IMG/VR virus record: IMGVR_UViG_3300030102_001066 | Span: 1-24,318 of that record | Length of the DNA stretch: 24,318 bases | Source: a virus | Direction: 5' to 3' (one strand) | Shown: positions 13,687 through 19,510 of the stretch, one piece after another | How positions within the stretch are numbered: position 1 is the stretch's first letter | Layout of the letters: each line of letters opens with the position of its first letter | Notes under the pieces: generated by a model | What the model was told of the DNA's origin: nothing | Databases searched by the model: none | Seen by the model: the letters and a program-made list of their open reading frames with translations, nothing else | Position numbers and translations under genes: made by a program

Positions 13687-14010
13687 ATGGAAGTAACAGG
13701 AAAATTAGTAAAAAAACTACAAGCAGAATCAGGAACAAGTAAAGCTGGTAAACCTTGGGAAAAACAAACAGTTATTATAGATAATGGTAACGAATTTAAC
13801 AATTTAATTGCAGTAAGTGCTTTTGGAGAAGAAAAGATAAAGCATTTAAATAAGTTAGAAGTAGGTATGGAGGTTGCTATTTTGTGTAATGTTTATTCAA
13901 GAGAATACAACGGTAAATACTATCATAACATTGATGGTTATCATTTTACAAATCAAAGCAATGCTAAAAAGCCAACTGATTTTATAACTTCTGATGAAGT
14001 TCCTTTTTAA
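13687..14010 (+). CDS. OB-fold single-strand DNA-binding protein (DUF3127-like)
   Basis: A 107-residue protein. Residues 1-90 follow the DUF3127 pattern: MEVTGKLVKKLQAESGTSKAG, then GKPWEKQTVII, a central strand, LEVGMEVAILCNVYSREYNG and KYYHNIDGYHF. DUF3127 proteins are OB-fold SSB relatives characteristic of Bacteroidetes and their phages. The C-terminal tip SDEVPF has the acidic-Pro-Phe ending through which SSB proteins recruit replication partners. It likely coats single-stranded phage DNA during replication and recombination. The DnaA-like gene starts two bases after its stop. Confidence 0.85.
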   Translation: MEVTGKLVKKLQAESGTSKAGKPWEKQTVIIDNGNEFNNLIAVSAFGEEKIKHLNKLEVGMEVAILCNVYSREYNGKYYHNIDGYHFTNQSNAKKPTDFITSDEVPF

Positions 14011-14011
14011 G

Positions 14012-14527
14012 ATGACACAAGAATTAGATTTTAAAGCTATTTGCAGTATTGCAACAAGGGTTTCAGGGCTGCAAGAGGGTTCTTTATCTTTTAAAAACAG
14101 AAGTAGAAACTTACAAGCAGCTAGAGCTTCAGCTTGTTATATAGCATTAACAGAAGAAAACATAGATAGAAATGTTATAGCTAAAGTTCTTATGAAAGAT
14201 AGGACTTCTACATACCACTATGAAAATACACACAAAAAAAAGTTTAAAAATTGTGATATTTATAGAAATACTTTTATTAAGATTTATCAAGAATATAAAA
14301 ATATGGAAGGGCAAAAAAACATATTTGTCAGTAAAAGCCATTTAAAAAACCACTTAATAAAAAATAAAATAAAAGTAGTTGAAAATAAAATTTCTGAAGT
14401 ATTACTAGAAGTAAAAAGTGGCGAAGCTGTTTGTATTGTAGAAACTTCTTACTTTGATTATATTAATCAATTAAAAAATATTAGTTTAGCTCTGAACAAT
14501 TATCACTATACAGTAAAGATTATATAA
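14012..14527 (+). CDS. DnaA domain IV-like DNA-binding protein
   Basis: A 171-residue protein when started at ATG 14012, just after the SSB stop. A longer frame from 13994 would overlap the SSB gene and is less likely. Residues 5-75 resemble DnaA domain IV: an N-terminal helix (FKAICSIATRVSGL), SFKNRSRNLQAARASACYIA in place of the kkR...aR...yL helix, and VLMKDRTSTYHYENTHKKKF in place of the RdHtTV.hA motif. DnaA domain IV binds DnaA boxes in origins. The AAA+ module is absent, so the protein may recognise an origin without ATP-driven unwinding. The C-terminal 55 residues are unrecognised. Confidence 0.65.
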   Translation: MTQELDFKAICSIATRVSGLQEGSLSFKNRSRNLQAARASACYIALTEENIDRNVIAKVLMKDRTSTYHYENTHKKKFKNCDIYRNTFIKIYQEYKNMEGQKNIFVSKSHLKNHLIKNKIKVVENKISEVLLEVKSGEAVCIVETSYFDYINQLKNISLALNNYHYTVKII

Positions 14528-15129
14528 TGGTAAAACCTAACTATTACGCTATTATTCCTGCTGATGTAAGATACAGCAAAAAGCTAACACCTAACGCTAA
14601 ATTGCTTTATGCAGAAATAACAGCACTATGTAATATGAATGGTAAATGCACAGCTTCAACTAAATACTTTGCTACACTATACAATGTAAGTAAAACTTCT
14701 ATACAAAATTGGTTAAAGATTTTAGATGATAACAATTTTATTACAAGACACAATATATTTAAAGAGGGTAGCCAAGAGATTTTGTCTAGGCACATAAAAT
14801 TAGTTAAGACACCCCCACAAAAAAATTTAAGAGATAATAATAATATAAATATAAATAATAATAATATTACATATAGTAATAATAAGAAGCGTTTTAAAAA
14901 ACCAACTTTAGATGAAGTTAAAAATTATTGTATCTTACGCAATAATAATATAGATGCAGCAGCTTTTATAGATTTTTATGAAAGTAAGAATTGGCAAATA
15001 GGTAAAAACAAAATGAAAGATTGGAAAGCTTGTGTAAGAACTTGGGAACGTAGAGAAACAAATAATACAACTATGGGTAAGTTACATTCACAAATTAATG
15101 AATGGCAAGAAGCTAAAAAACTATTATGA
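14527..15129 (+). CDS. Winged-helix replication initiator-like protein
   Basis: A 200-residue protein. Residues 5-75 form a winged-helix domain of the HTH_36/replication-initiation type (YYAIIPADVRYSKKLTPNAK, then STKYFATLYNVSKTSIQNWL). A poly-Asn linker (103-120) joins it to a C-terminal block, KKPTLDEVKNYCILRNN followed by FIDFYESKNWQIGKNKMKDW, typical of phage replisome-organiser proteins. It presumably binds the phage origin and recruits helicase. The linker DNA is an AT-only repeat tract that could double as an unwinding element. The start overlaps the DnaA-like gene (TAATG) and the stop overlaps the next gene (ATGA). Confidence 0.75.
   Translation: MVKPNYYAIIPADVRYSKKLTPNAKLLYAEITALCNMNGKCTASTKYFATLYNVSKTSIQNWLKILDDNNFITRHNIFKEGSQEILSRHIKLVKTPPQKNLRDNNNININNNNITYSNNKKRFKKPTLDEVKNYCILRNNNIDAAAFIDFYESKNWQIGKNKMKDWKACVRTWERRETNNTTMGKLHSQINEWQEAKKLL
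14833..14886 (+). repeat. AAT-repeat tract in the initiator linker
   Basis: The stretch is almost entirely A and T with AAT/ATA units and encodes the Asn/Ile linker of the initiator. It is much lower in complexity than the flanking coding DNA. It may simply be a codon-biased Asn linker, or a DNA-unwinding element inside the initiator gene, as the origin of lambda lies inside gene O. Confidence 0.5.
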
Positions 15130-15488
15130 AAACACTTAAAAACGAAAACTTAAAAGAGCTAACTGAAAAGGTGCTTGATCTTGTTGCAAAAACAGGGGTA
15201 GAAATAGGACATAAAACAGATAGAGAAACACTAGCTAATTTAAGCAAGATATTTGCACAAGATTTAATTACTGAAAAACGCTTTATGAATTTAACTTTTA
15301 ATCAAGTGCAAGATGCTTTCCATCAAGGAGTTAGGTTCGGTAAAGATGAACCATTTTTAAATATTAGAACTTTTTACAAATGGGTTTATGCACATAAAAA
15401 AGTAATTGATGATGCTTATCATCAAGTTCATACACTAGGAATGAAAGACGTTCCTTTTTATCAAGATAAAATAAAACTATTAAAATGA
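15126..15488 (+). CDS. Hypothetical replication-region protein
   Basis: A 120-residue helical protein with conserved-looking blocks: TGVEIGHKTDRETLANLSKI, then FNQVQDAFHQGVRFGKDEPF and LNIRTFYKWVYAHKKVIDDAY. It follows the initiator in an ATGA overlap, the position where helicase-loader or loader-partner genes often sit. I recognise no loader motif (no Walker A), so that role is only a suggestion. The stop overlaps the ATG of a 19-residue membrane peptide. Confidence 0.55.
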   Translation: MKTLKNENLKELTEKVLDLVAKTGVEIGHKTDRETLANLSKIFAQDLITEKRFMNLTFNQVQDAFHQGVRFGKDEPFLNIRTFYKWVYAHKKVIDDAYHQVHTLGMKDVPFYQDKIKLLK

Positions 15489-15544
15489 TCGGTTGGGTAA
15501 TAATAACAGCTATTGTAATGTGGCTAATAAGAGAACTAAGATGA
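15485..15544 (+). CDS. 19-residue transmembrane micropeptide
   Basis: The frame encodes MIGWVIITAIVMWLIRELR, a single membrane helix with a positive C-terminal end. Its ATG overlaps the upstream stop and its stop overlaps the downstream ATG, both as ATGA. Perfect coupling at both ends is strong support for such a short gene. It fills exactly the gap between two neighbours that otherwise would not touch. Function unknown. Confidence 0.5.
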   Translation: MIGWVIITAIVMWLIRELR

Positions 15545-15801
15545 AATTAATTTACAAAAACCAAAAAAAAATGCCATCTAAATTTGGTGGCGATATGTAT
15601 TACTTATTTTTTAATGATGGAGAAAAATCTTATAGAACTTGTATCTATACTGCTTTTAGAAACTATCATAAATGGGAACGCTTAATAAAAAACATTTCAA
15701 AGGGAGATATTGTTTTAAATTGTGTTGAGAAATCTAAGGGAATGATTGATGCTGATAGCACACCTAAATATGGTGGCAATATATATGAAAACAATAAGTA
15801 A
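15541..15801 (+). CDS. Small hypothetical protein
   Basis: An 86-residue protein from ATG 15541 (MKLIYKNQKKMPSKFGGDMY). A TTG-start extension to 15493 is open but would swallow the coupled micropeptide, so the ATG is preferred. Beta-type segments (YYLFFNDGEKSYRTCIYTAF, KNISKGDIVLNCVEKSKGMI) suggest a small OB- or SH3-like barrel that might bind nucleic acid; this is inference. It overlaps the NinG-like gene by 17 bases. Confidence 0.5.
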   Translation: MKLIYKNQKKMPSKFGGDMYYLFFNDGEKSYRTCIYTAFRNYHKWERLIKNISKGDIVLNCVEKSKGMIDADSTPKYGGNIYENNK

Positions 15802-16192
15802 GCTAAAAAAAGAACTAGACAAATGGTTTAGCCTTTACATAAGGTTAAGAGATTCAACTAATGAGGGTATGGTTCAATGCACAACTTGCTCAAAGGTTTC
15901 CTATTACAAATCAGGTATGCAAAATGGTCATTTCCAATCTCGGCGTTTTATGGCAACTCGTTATGACGAACAAAATTGTTCAACACAATGTGTCGCGTGT
16001 AATATGTTTCGTGGGGGTGAGCAGTATCGCTTCGCTTTAGCTATTGACGCAAAGTATGGAGAAGGAACTGCTGAAGAATTACAATATAAAGCAAGACAAA
16101 TTCAAAAGTTTTCAAGAGTTGATTACGAAGAAAAGATAAGTTATTACAAAGAAGCTGTTAAAAACTTAAAAAAAGAAAAAGGTATAGAATAA
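15785..16192 (+). CDS. ninG: NinG-like recombination nuclease
   Basis: A 135-residue protein from ATG 15785. An in-frame extension to 15746 adds 13 atypical residues and is unlikely. It follows the lambda NinG (Rap) layout: KKELDKWFSLYIRLRDS, a CTTC knuckle (C32, C35), NGHFQSRRFMATRYDEQN with the catalytic-type His (H49), CVACN (C69, C72) and a helical end containing YGEGTAEEL. NinG/Rap is a structure-specific nuclease acting on recombination intermediates such as D-loops and Holliday junctions. Its place in the replication/recombination block, with SSB and an annealing-like protein upstream, fits. Confidence 0.85.
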   Translation: MKTISKLKKELDKWFSLYIRLRDSTNEGMVQCTTCSKVSYYKSGMQNGHFQSRRFMATRYDEQNCSTQCVACNMFRGGEQYRFALAIDAKYGEGTAEELQYKARQIQKFSRVDYEEKISYYKEAVKNLKKEKGIE

Positions 16193-16201
16193 TTTTTTTT
16201 A

Positions 16202-16209
16202 TAACTTTG
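16202..16209 (+). promoter_or_regulatory. Perfect Bacteroidetes -7 element
   Basis: TAACTTTG matches the TAnnTTTG consensus exactly and ends four bases before the ATG at 16214, after an eight-T run. No good TTTG -33 element is seen at the right distance. If used, the transcript would start at or next to the ATG, giving a leaderless message for the unknown protein and the sigma-like gene behind it. Confidence 0.35.
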
Positions 16210-16213
16210 GACA

Positions 16214-16573
16214 ATGCTAAAACCAATATATGCAAACGAGCAGCACAAAAGTATAATTGAAGCGTATTTACTAATGTGCAAAAACTTTGCAGAAGATGTA
16301 TCATCAAAAAACAGATACAATAATTATTTAGAAGTAATAGATATTATTATAGATTATTCAAATAATTATGGAACAGGAAATAAAGAGAATGGAAACTTTT
16401 ATGATTGGCTTATGGTAATACCTATTAATTTATCAGTTGCAACAAATGGGTTTTTTGCAGGAATAGAAACAAAAAAAAATGCAGCAGTAATAAGGGCTTA
16501 TAAAGTTTTGCTTGAACAAATGATACACGAAGTAGCAGAAAAGCTATATGAACTAGAACCTAAGAATGACTAA
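16214..16573 (+). CDS. Hypothetical protein upstream of the sigma-like gene
   Basis: A 119-residue, mostly helical protein (HKSIIEAYLLMCKNFAEDVS, then LEVIDIIIDYSNNYGTGNKE, VIRAYKVLLEQMIHEVAEKL) without recognised motifs. It overlaps the sigma-like gene by eight bases, so the two are probably co-translated. It could be a partner or regulator of that factor, which is only a suggestion from gene order. A TAACTTTG element lies immediately upstream. Confidence 0.55.
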   Translation: MLKPIYANEQHKSIIEAYLLMCKNFAEDVSSKNRYNNYLEVIDIIIDYSNNYGTGNKENGNFYDWLMVIPINLSVATNGFFAGIETKKNAAVIRAYKVLLEQMIHEVAEKLYELEPKND

Positions 16574-17147
16574 AATTTATATAGAAATATCTAAGCTAAC
16601 AGATAAATTTAGATCAATGGCTTATGGTTTAACAACAGATGAAAATAAAGTGAATGAAGCAGTCCAAGAATTAATGCTTTATTTTTTACAAGCAAACCCT
16701 GAAACCATTAAGAATATATATGAAAAAGATGGAATAGAAGGAATAACGAGATATGGTGCAGTAGCTTTAAGAAGAGCATTAAGAAGCAAAAGAAGTAGTT
16801 TTTATTATAAGTATGAAAAGTATTATACACATATTGATAGCTTTAATGCTACTGTTAGTCAATCTTGCACTAACCTTGATTATGCAGCTAATGCTAATTA
16901 TTATAAGGCTTTATCAAATGTGCCAAATGAAAAAATAGACAATACAAATTTAATTAAATTAGAAATGATAGATAAAGAGCTGGACAAGTTAAGTTGGTAT
17001 GATAAGCAGTTATTTGAATTGTATTATTATGAAGATAACACGCTTGATTCACTTAGTGCTAAAACAAACATAAGCAGAAACAGTATATATACAACAATAG
17101 ATAAAGTAAGAACAATACTTAAAAAAGAACTCAATGAAGATGTATGA
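16566..17147 (+). CDS. RNA polymerase sigma-like factor
   Basis: A 193-residue protein with sigma-70-family layout. An N-terminal helical part (8-85) resembles region 2 (DENKVNEAVQELMLYFLQAN, then ITRYGAVALRRALRSKRSSF). A C-terminal HTH (about 134-187) resembles region 4 (ELDKLSWYDKQLFELYYYED, LSAKTNISRNSIYTTIDKVR). Phage sigma-like factors redirect host RNA polymerase to middle or late promoters. The repeated TTCTATTATATTA motif before late genes is a plausible target. The basic RRALRSKRSS stretch could contact DNA. Region 3 is absent, as in ECF-type factors. A terminase-small-like or other HTH protein is the alternative. Confidence 0.65.
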   Translation: MTKIYIEISKLTDKFRSMAYGLTTDENKVNEAVQELMLYFLQANPETIKNIYEKDGIEGITRYGAVALRRALRSKRSSFYYKYEKYYTHIDSFNATVSQSCTNLDYAANANYYKALSNVPNEKIDNTNLIKLEMIDKELDKLSWYDKQLFELYYYEDNTLDSLSAKTNISRNSIYTTIDKVRTILKKELNEDV

Positions 17148-17235
17148 TCCAATAAAGAAAAACAGTTTTGTAATGCAATTTGGGTTTGACTATCCTGATA
17201 AAGTTGTAACATATAAAAGTAAAAAAAGTGAATAA
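17134..17235 (+). CDS. Small hypothetical protein (33 residues)
   Basis: A short frame, MKMYDPIKKNSFVMQFGFDY followed by a Lys/Ser-rich tail, starts inside the end of the sigma-like gene (14-base overlap) and ends eight bases into the next gene, whose GTG is at 17228. It bridges two genes that would otherwise be 80 bases apart. Coding is plausible from the overlap pattern; function unknown. Confidence 0.45.
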   Translation: MKMYDPIKKNSFVMQFGFDYPDKVVTYKSKKSE

Positions 17236-17629
17236 GTTTTTTGTTCCTAATGAAGTATATAAAGATAGGATAGCAATATGCAAAAGTTGTATTTATTATT
17301 TTAAACCAACAGGAACTTGTAAAGATTGTGGGTGCTTTATGAAGATCAAAGCACGACTAGCACCGATGGGCTGTGGTCAGGGAAAGTGGCAAAAAACAAC
17401 TGAAATACAAACCCCTGATGATTTGCCGCAAGAAATAATAGATGAAATATTAGATATGTGGAAAGATTTAAAAACAGGAAGGGCTAAAAACCAAGCAGCA
17501 AAAAAAAGAATGATAGAGACGTATAACACAATATATAATACAAACTATAATACAGGAACTAATTGTGGTTCTTGTTTGTCAGCTTGTTATGATGGAATAA
17601 AAAAACTATATGACAAATACAATGATTGA
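17228..17629 (+). CDS. Zinc-ribbon protein (DUF6171-like)
   Basis: A 133-residue protein from GTG 17228. The N-terminal third has CKSC (C18, C21), CKDCGC (C31, C34, C36) and C49 followed by GQGKW, the CxxC...CxxCxC...C..gkW arrangement of small phage zinc ribbons such as DUF6171. The second part is helical and Lys-rich (LPQEIIDEILDMWKDLKTGR) and ends with CGSCLSAC. It could bind DNA or RNA polymerase, but no direct evidence is visible. It overlaps the next small membrane gene by eight bases. Confidence 0.6.
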   Translation: MNKFFVPNEVYKDRIAICKSCIYYFKPTGTCKDCGCFMKIKARLAPMGCGQGKWQKTTEIQTPDDLPQEIIDEILDMWKDLKTGRAKNQAAKKRMIETYNTIYNTNYNTGTNCGSCLSACYDGIKKLYDKYND

Positions 17630-17750
17630 ATTTTTTAAACATTTTCTAGGGCTTTGTGGCGAACCACACCCAAGCCTAATCACTTTAATATTTGGAACAC
17701 CAATTATAAGCTACTTGTATTATAATTACAAAAACAAAAGAAACAAATGA
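17622..17750 (+). CDS. Small membrane protein (42 residues)
   Basis: A 42-residue protein. The polar/aromatic N-terminus MIEFFKHFLGLCGEPHPS leads to a hydrophobic span (LITLIFGTPIISYLYY) and a basic tail, NYKNKRNK. The start overlaps the zinc-ribbon gene and the stop overlaps the next ATG (ATGA). The LGLCGEPHPSL block reads like a conserved motif rather than random sequence. It could act on the host membrane or in superinfection exclusion; this is inference only. Confidence 0.55.
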   Translation: MIEFFKHFLGLCGEPHPSLITLIFGTPIISYLYYNYKNKRNK

Positions 17751-17998
17751 ATTACAAAAAAAACCGACAACCTCATTATTATACAGGAAAGCTATATGGT
17801 TATTCAGCTAAAGATATAGTAGATGATTTTGATCTAAATGCTTGGAAGGCGCAAGCAGTTCAATACATACTTAGAGCAGGAAATAAAGAGGGCAGCCCTC
17901 CAGAACAAGATATACAGAAAGCAATTAATGTTTTGCACTTTGAATTAGAAAGATTAAATGAAAATAGTAAAACAAGAACAGGAAAATTAGTAGAATGA
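17747..17998 (+). CDS. DUF3310-like protein
   Basis: An 83-residue protein with the DUF3310 pattern: HYYTGKLYGYSAKDIVDDFD, then NAWKAQAVQYILRAGNKEGS and EQDIQKAINVLHFELERL. DUF3310 proteins are frequent in phages near nucleotide-metabolism and replication genes. Their activity is not established. The conserved YILRAGxK and DIQKAI blocks are intact and the length is normal for the family. It is coupled to both neighbours through ATGA overlaps. Confidence 0.7.
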   Translation: MNYKKNRQPHYYTGKLYGYSAKDIVDDFDLNAWKAQAVQYILRAGNKEGSPPEQDIQKAINVLHFELERLNENSKTRTGKLVE

Positions 17999-18252
17999 CA
18001 CTATATAAATGTAAATGCGGTAACCAAGAAGAAATTGGAAAGCAAACTATTGCTCTAAGAGATGGTAGGTGGAGAACTATACAAGCTTTATGCGAGTGCG
18101 GACTTTGGATGGAAGCAGAACCTGAAGAAGGTATGCCTAGCTTAATAAGAACAGAAGCATCTTTAAGCACAAAAAAAAGACACGACAAATTATGGGATAG
18201 TGCAAAAGAAAAGTTAGTAGGAGAAAGAGGTATAAATGAATCTTTTAACTAA
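17995..18252 (+). CDS. Small zinc-binding protein
   Basis: An 85-residue protein with two Cys pairs, CKCG (C6, C8) and CECG (C33, C35), that make a plausible single zinc ribbon. A charged helical C-terminus follows (LSTKKRHDKLWDSAKEKLVG). Similar small zinc ribbons are common in phage early regions and may bind nucleic acid. The start is in an ATGA overlap and the stop overlaps the next ATG (TAATG). Confidence 0.6.
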   Translation: MTLYKCKCGNQEEIGKQTIALRDGRWRTIQALCECGLWMEAEPEEGMPSLIRTEASLSTKKRHDKLWDSAKEKLVGERGINESFN

Positions 18253-18452
18253 TGAGAAAAAGAAGATCAAGAGCATATTTAAAAACTTTAAAAGCAAAGG
18301 CTGTTAAGTATTATTTAGACAACCCTAATATAAAATTAAAAATAATAGCTGACAAGTTTAACATTACTGAACAACTATTAAGTAGATCTATAACTACTGA
18401 ATTAAAGAAAAAATTTAGCAACAGCTTTAGCAGAAGATGCGCAAAATATTAA
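18252..18452 (+). CDS. Small helix-turn-helix DNA-binding protein
   Basis: A 66-residue, strongly basic protein. An Arg/Lys-rich N-terminus (MRKRRSRAYLKTLKAKAVKY) leads into a helix-turn-helix of the Psq/resolvase type: KLKIIADKFNITEQLLSRSI at about 29-48. It ends Lys/Arg-rich. It likely binds DNA as a small regulator or packaging accessory. It sits just upstream of the ParB-like gene and is joined to the zinc-ribbon gene by a TAATG overlap. Confidence 0.6.
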   Translation: MRKRRSRAYLKTLKAKAVKYYLDNPNIKLKIIADKFNITEQLLSRSITTELKKKFSNSFSRRCAKY

Positions 18453-18473
18453 AAATAAATATTATTAAAACCT

Positions 18474-19031
18474 ATGAAAACAAAAATAAATAAATTACAA
18501 CCAAACGAAAGCAACCCTAGATTAATTAAAGAACACAAATTCAAAAAACTTGTTCAAAGTATAAAAGATTTTCCTGAAATGTTAGAACTCCGACCAATAA
18601 TAGTAGATGAAGATATGACTATACTAGGTGGCAATATGCGTTACAAAGCCTGCATAGAAGCAGGTATAAAAGAAGTGCCTATAAAAATTGCAAAAGGATT
18701 AACTGATGAACAGAAGCAAGAGTTTATCGTAAAAGATAATGTAGGGTTTGGTGAATGGGATTGGAATATGTTAGGAAACGAATGGGATAATGTTATACTT
18801 GCTGAATGGGGGATGGATGTTTGGCAACCTGAAGAAGCTGTTGACTATTCTGTTTTAGAAGATATAGAAGTAGGTTCTGAACTGTATGAAAAAGAGCAGG
18901 GTGTTAAAAGGGCTATACAAATAGAGTTTAGCCCTGAACATTATGAAGAAGCCTTATCATTAATAAATAAAACAAGAAAAGAAGGCAAAGATGTTGGTTT
19001 AATTGTTTTAAACTGTTTTAAAAATTTATGA
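18474..19031 (+). CDS. ParB/Srx-like domain protein
   Basis: A 185-residue protein. Residues 5-95 form a ParB N-terminal (ParB/Srx superfamily) domain: NESNPRLIKEHKFKKLVQSI, LELRPIIVDEDMTILGGNMR with the GGNxR motif at 52-56, then FIVKDNVGFGEWDWNML. The HTH and dimer domains of chromosomal ParB are missing. Members of this superfamily can be CTPases or nucleases. In phages they are often found beside terminase, DNA methylases and base-modification genes. Here the protein precedes a P-loop kinase-like gene (ATGA overlap) and a TET/JBP-like dioxygenase. Its role in that module is inferred. Confidence 0.8.
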   Translation: MKTKINKLQPNESNPRLIKEHKFKKLVQSIKDFPEMLELRPIIVDEDMTILGGNMRYKACIEAGIKEVPIKIAKGLTDEQKQEFIVKDNVGFGEWDWNMLGNEWDNVILAEWGMDVWQPEEAVDYSVLEDIEVGSELYEKEQGVKRAIQIEFSPEHYEEALSLINKTRKEGKDVGLIVLNCFKNL

Positions 19032-19510
19032 TATTAATTGTTGGAGAATGTGGTGTTGGAAAAACTTGGGTAATGAAACAGTTAATAAAAAACTGCAAAG
19101 CTTATAAACTTGGTTTGTTTTATTTTCACGAAAACAAAAAATATATAATTGTTGGCAAATATGATAACAGCACTTTTGAAGGAAGCGATAGATTAAGTAT
19201 GGCAGTAATGAAGGATTTAGATAAAATGCTTATATACATAAATAAACAAAAAAAAATAGGTGTTTTTGAGGGCGACAGGTTTATGAATAAAAACTTTATA
19301 AAAGCTGCTCAACCTTATATCATAAAAATAAAAGGAGATGGGAAGGCTGGCAGGTTAAAACGTGGAAGCCAACAAACAGAAAGGCAATTAAAAACAATTA
19401 AAACAAGGGTTGCAAATATAAATGAAAATATATTAGTAGATAATTCAAACGAATGTTTGTTAAAAATAAAAGAATATGAAAACATTAAAATTACAGCAAG
19501 TAGAACATAA
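19028..19510 (+). CDS. P-loop kinase, candidate DNA base kinase
   Basis: A 160-residue P-loop NTPase. Walker A is GECGVGKTW (6-14). KYDNSTFEGSDRLSMAVMKD (44-63) looks like a nucleoside-binding loop. KIGVFEGDRFM (76-86) holds a Walker B-like D83. The Arg-rich region RLKRGSQQTERQLKTIKTRV (109-128) fits a lid. The FEGDR and GSDRLS blocks recall the small phage P-loop kinases that phosphorylate hydroxymethyl-pyrimidines in DNA during thymine hypermodification; this is from memory of the family. It sits between the ParB-like gene and the TET/JBP-like gene, sharing overlaps with both. A free-nucleotide kinase is the alternative. Confidence 0.65.
   Translation: MILIVGECGVGKTWVMKQLIKNCKAYKLGLFYFHENKKYIIVGKYDNSTFEGSDRLSMAVMKDLDKMLIYINKQKKIGVFEGDRFMNKNFIKAAQPYIIKIKGDGKAGRLKRGSQQTERQLKTIKTRVANINENILVDNSNECLLKIKEYENIKITASRT

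Noticed and set aside
13994-14011. Longer N-terminus for the DnaA-like protein
   Set aside because: The extension overlaps the end of the SSB gene, where the reading is explained by the conserved SDEVPF tail; ATG 14012 follows the stop directly.
15493-15540. TTG-start extension of the small protein at 15541
   Set aside because: It would override a micropeptide frame with perfect ATGA junctions and adds residues unlike a natural N-terminus.
15746-15784. Upstream extension of the NinG-like protein
   Set aside because: NinG proteins begin near the LDKWFSLYIRLRD block; ATG 15785 gives a normal length and a better start.
16193-16200. Eight-T run as an intrinsic terminator
   Set aside because: No stem of useful stability precedes it; the upstream bases are nearly all A.
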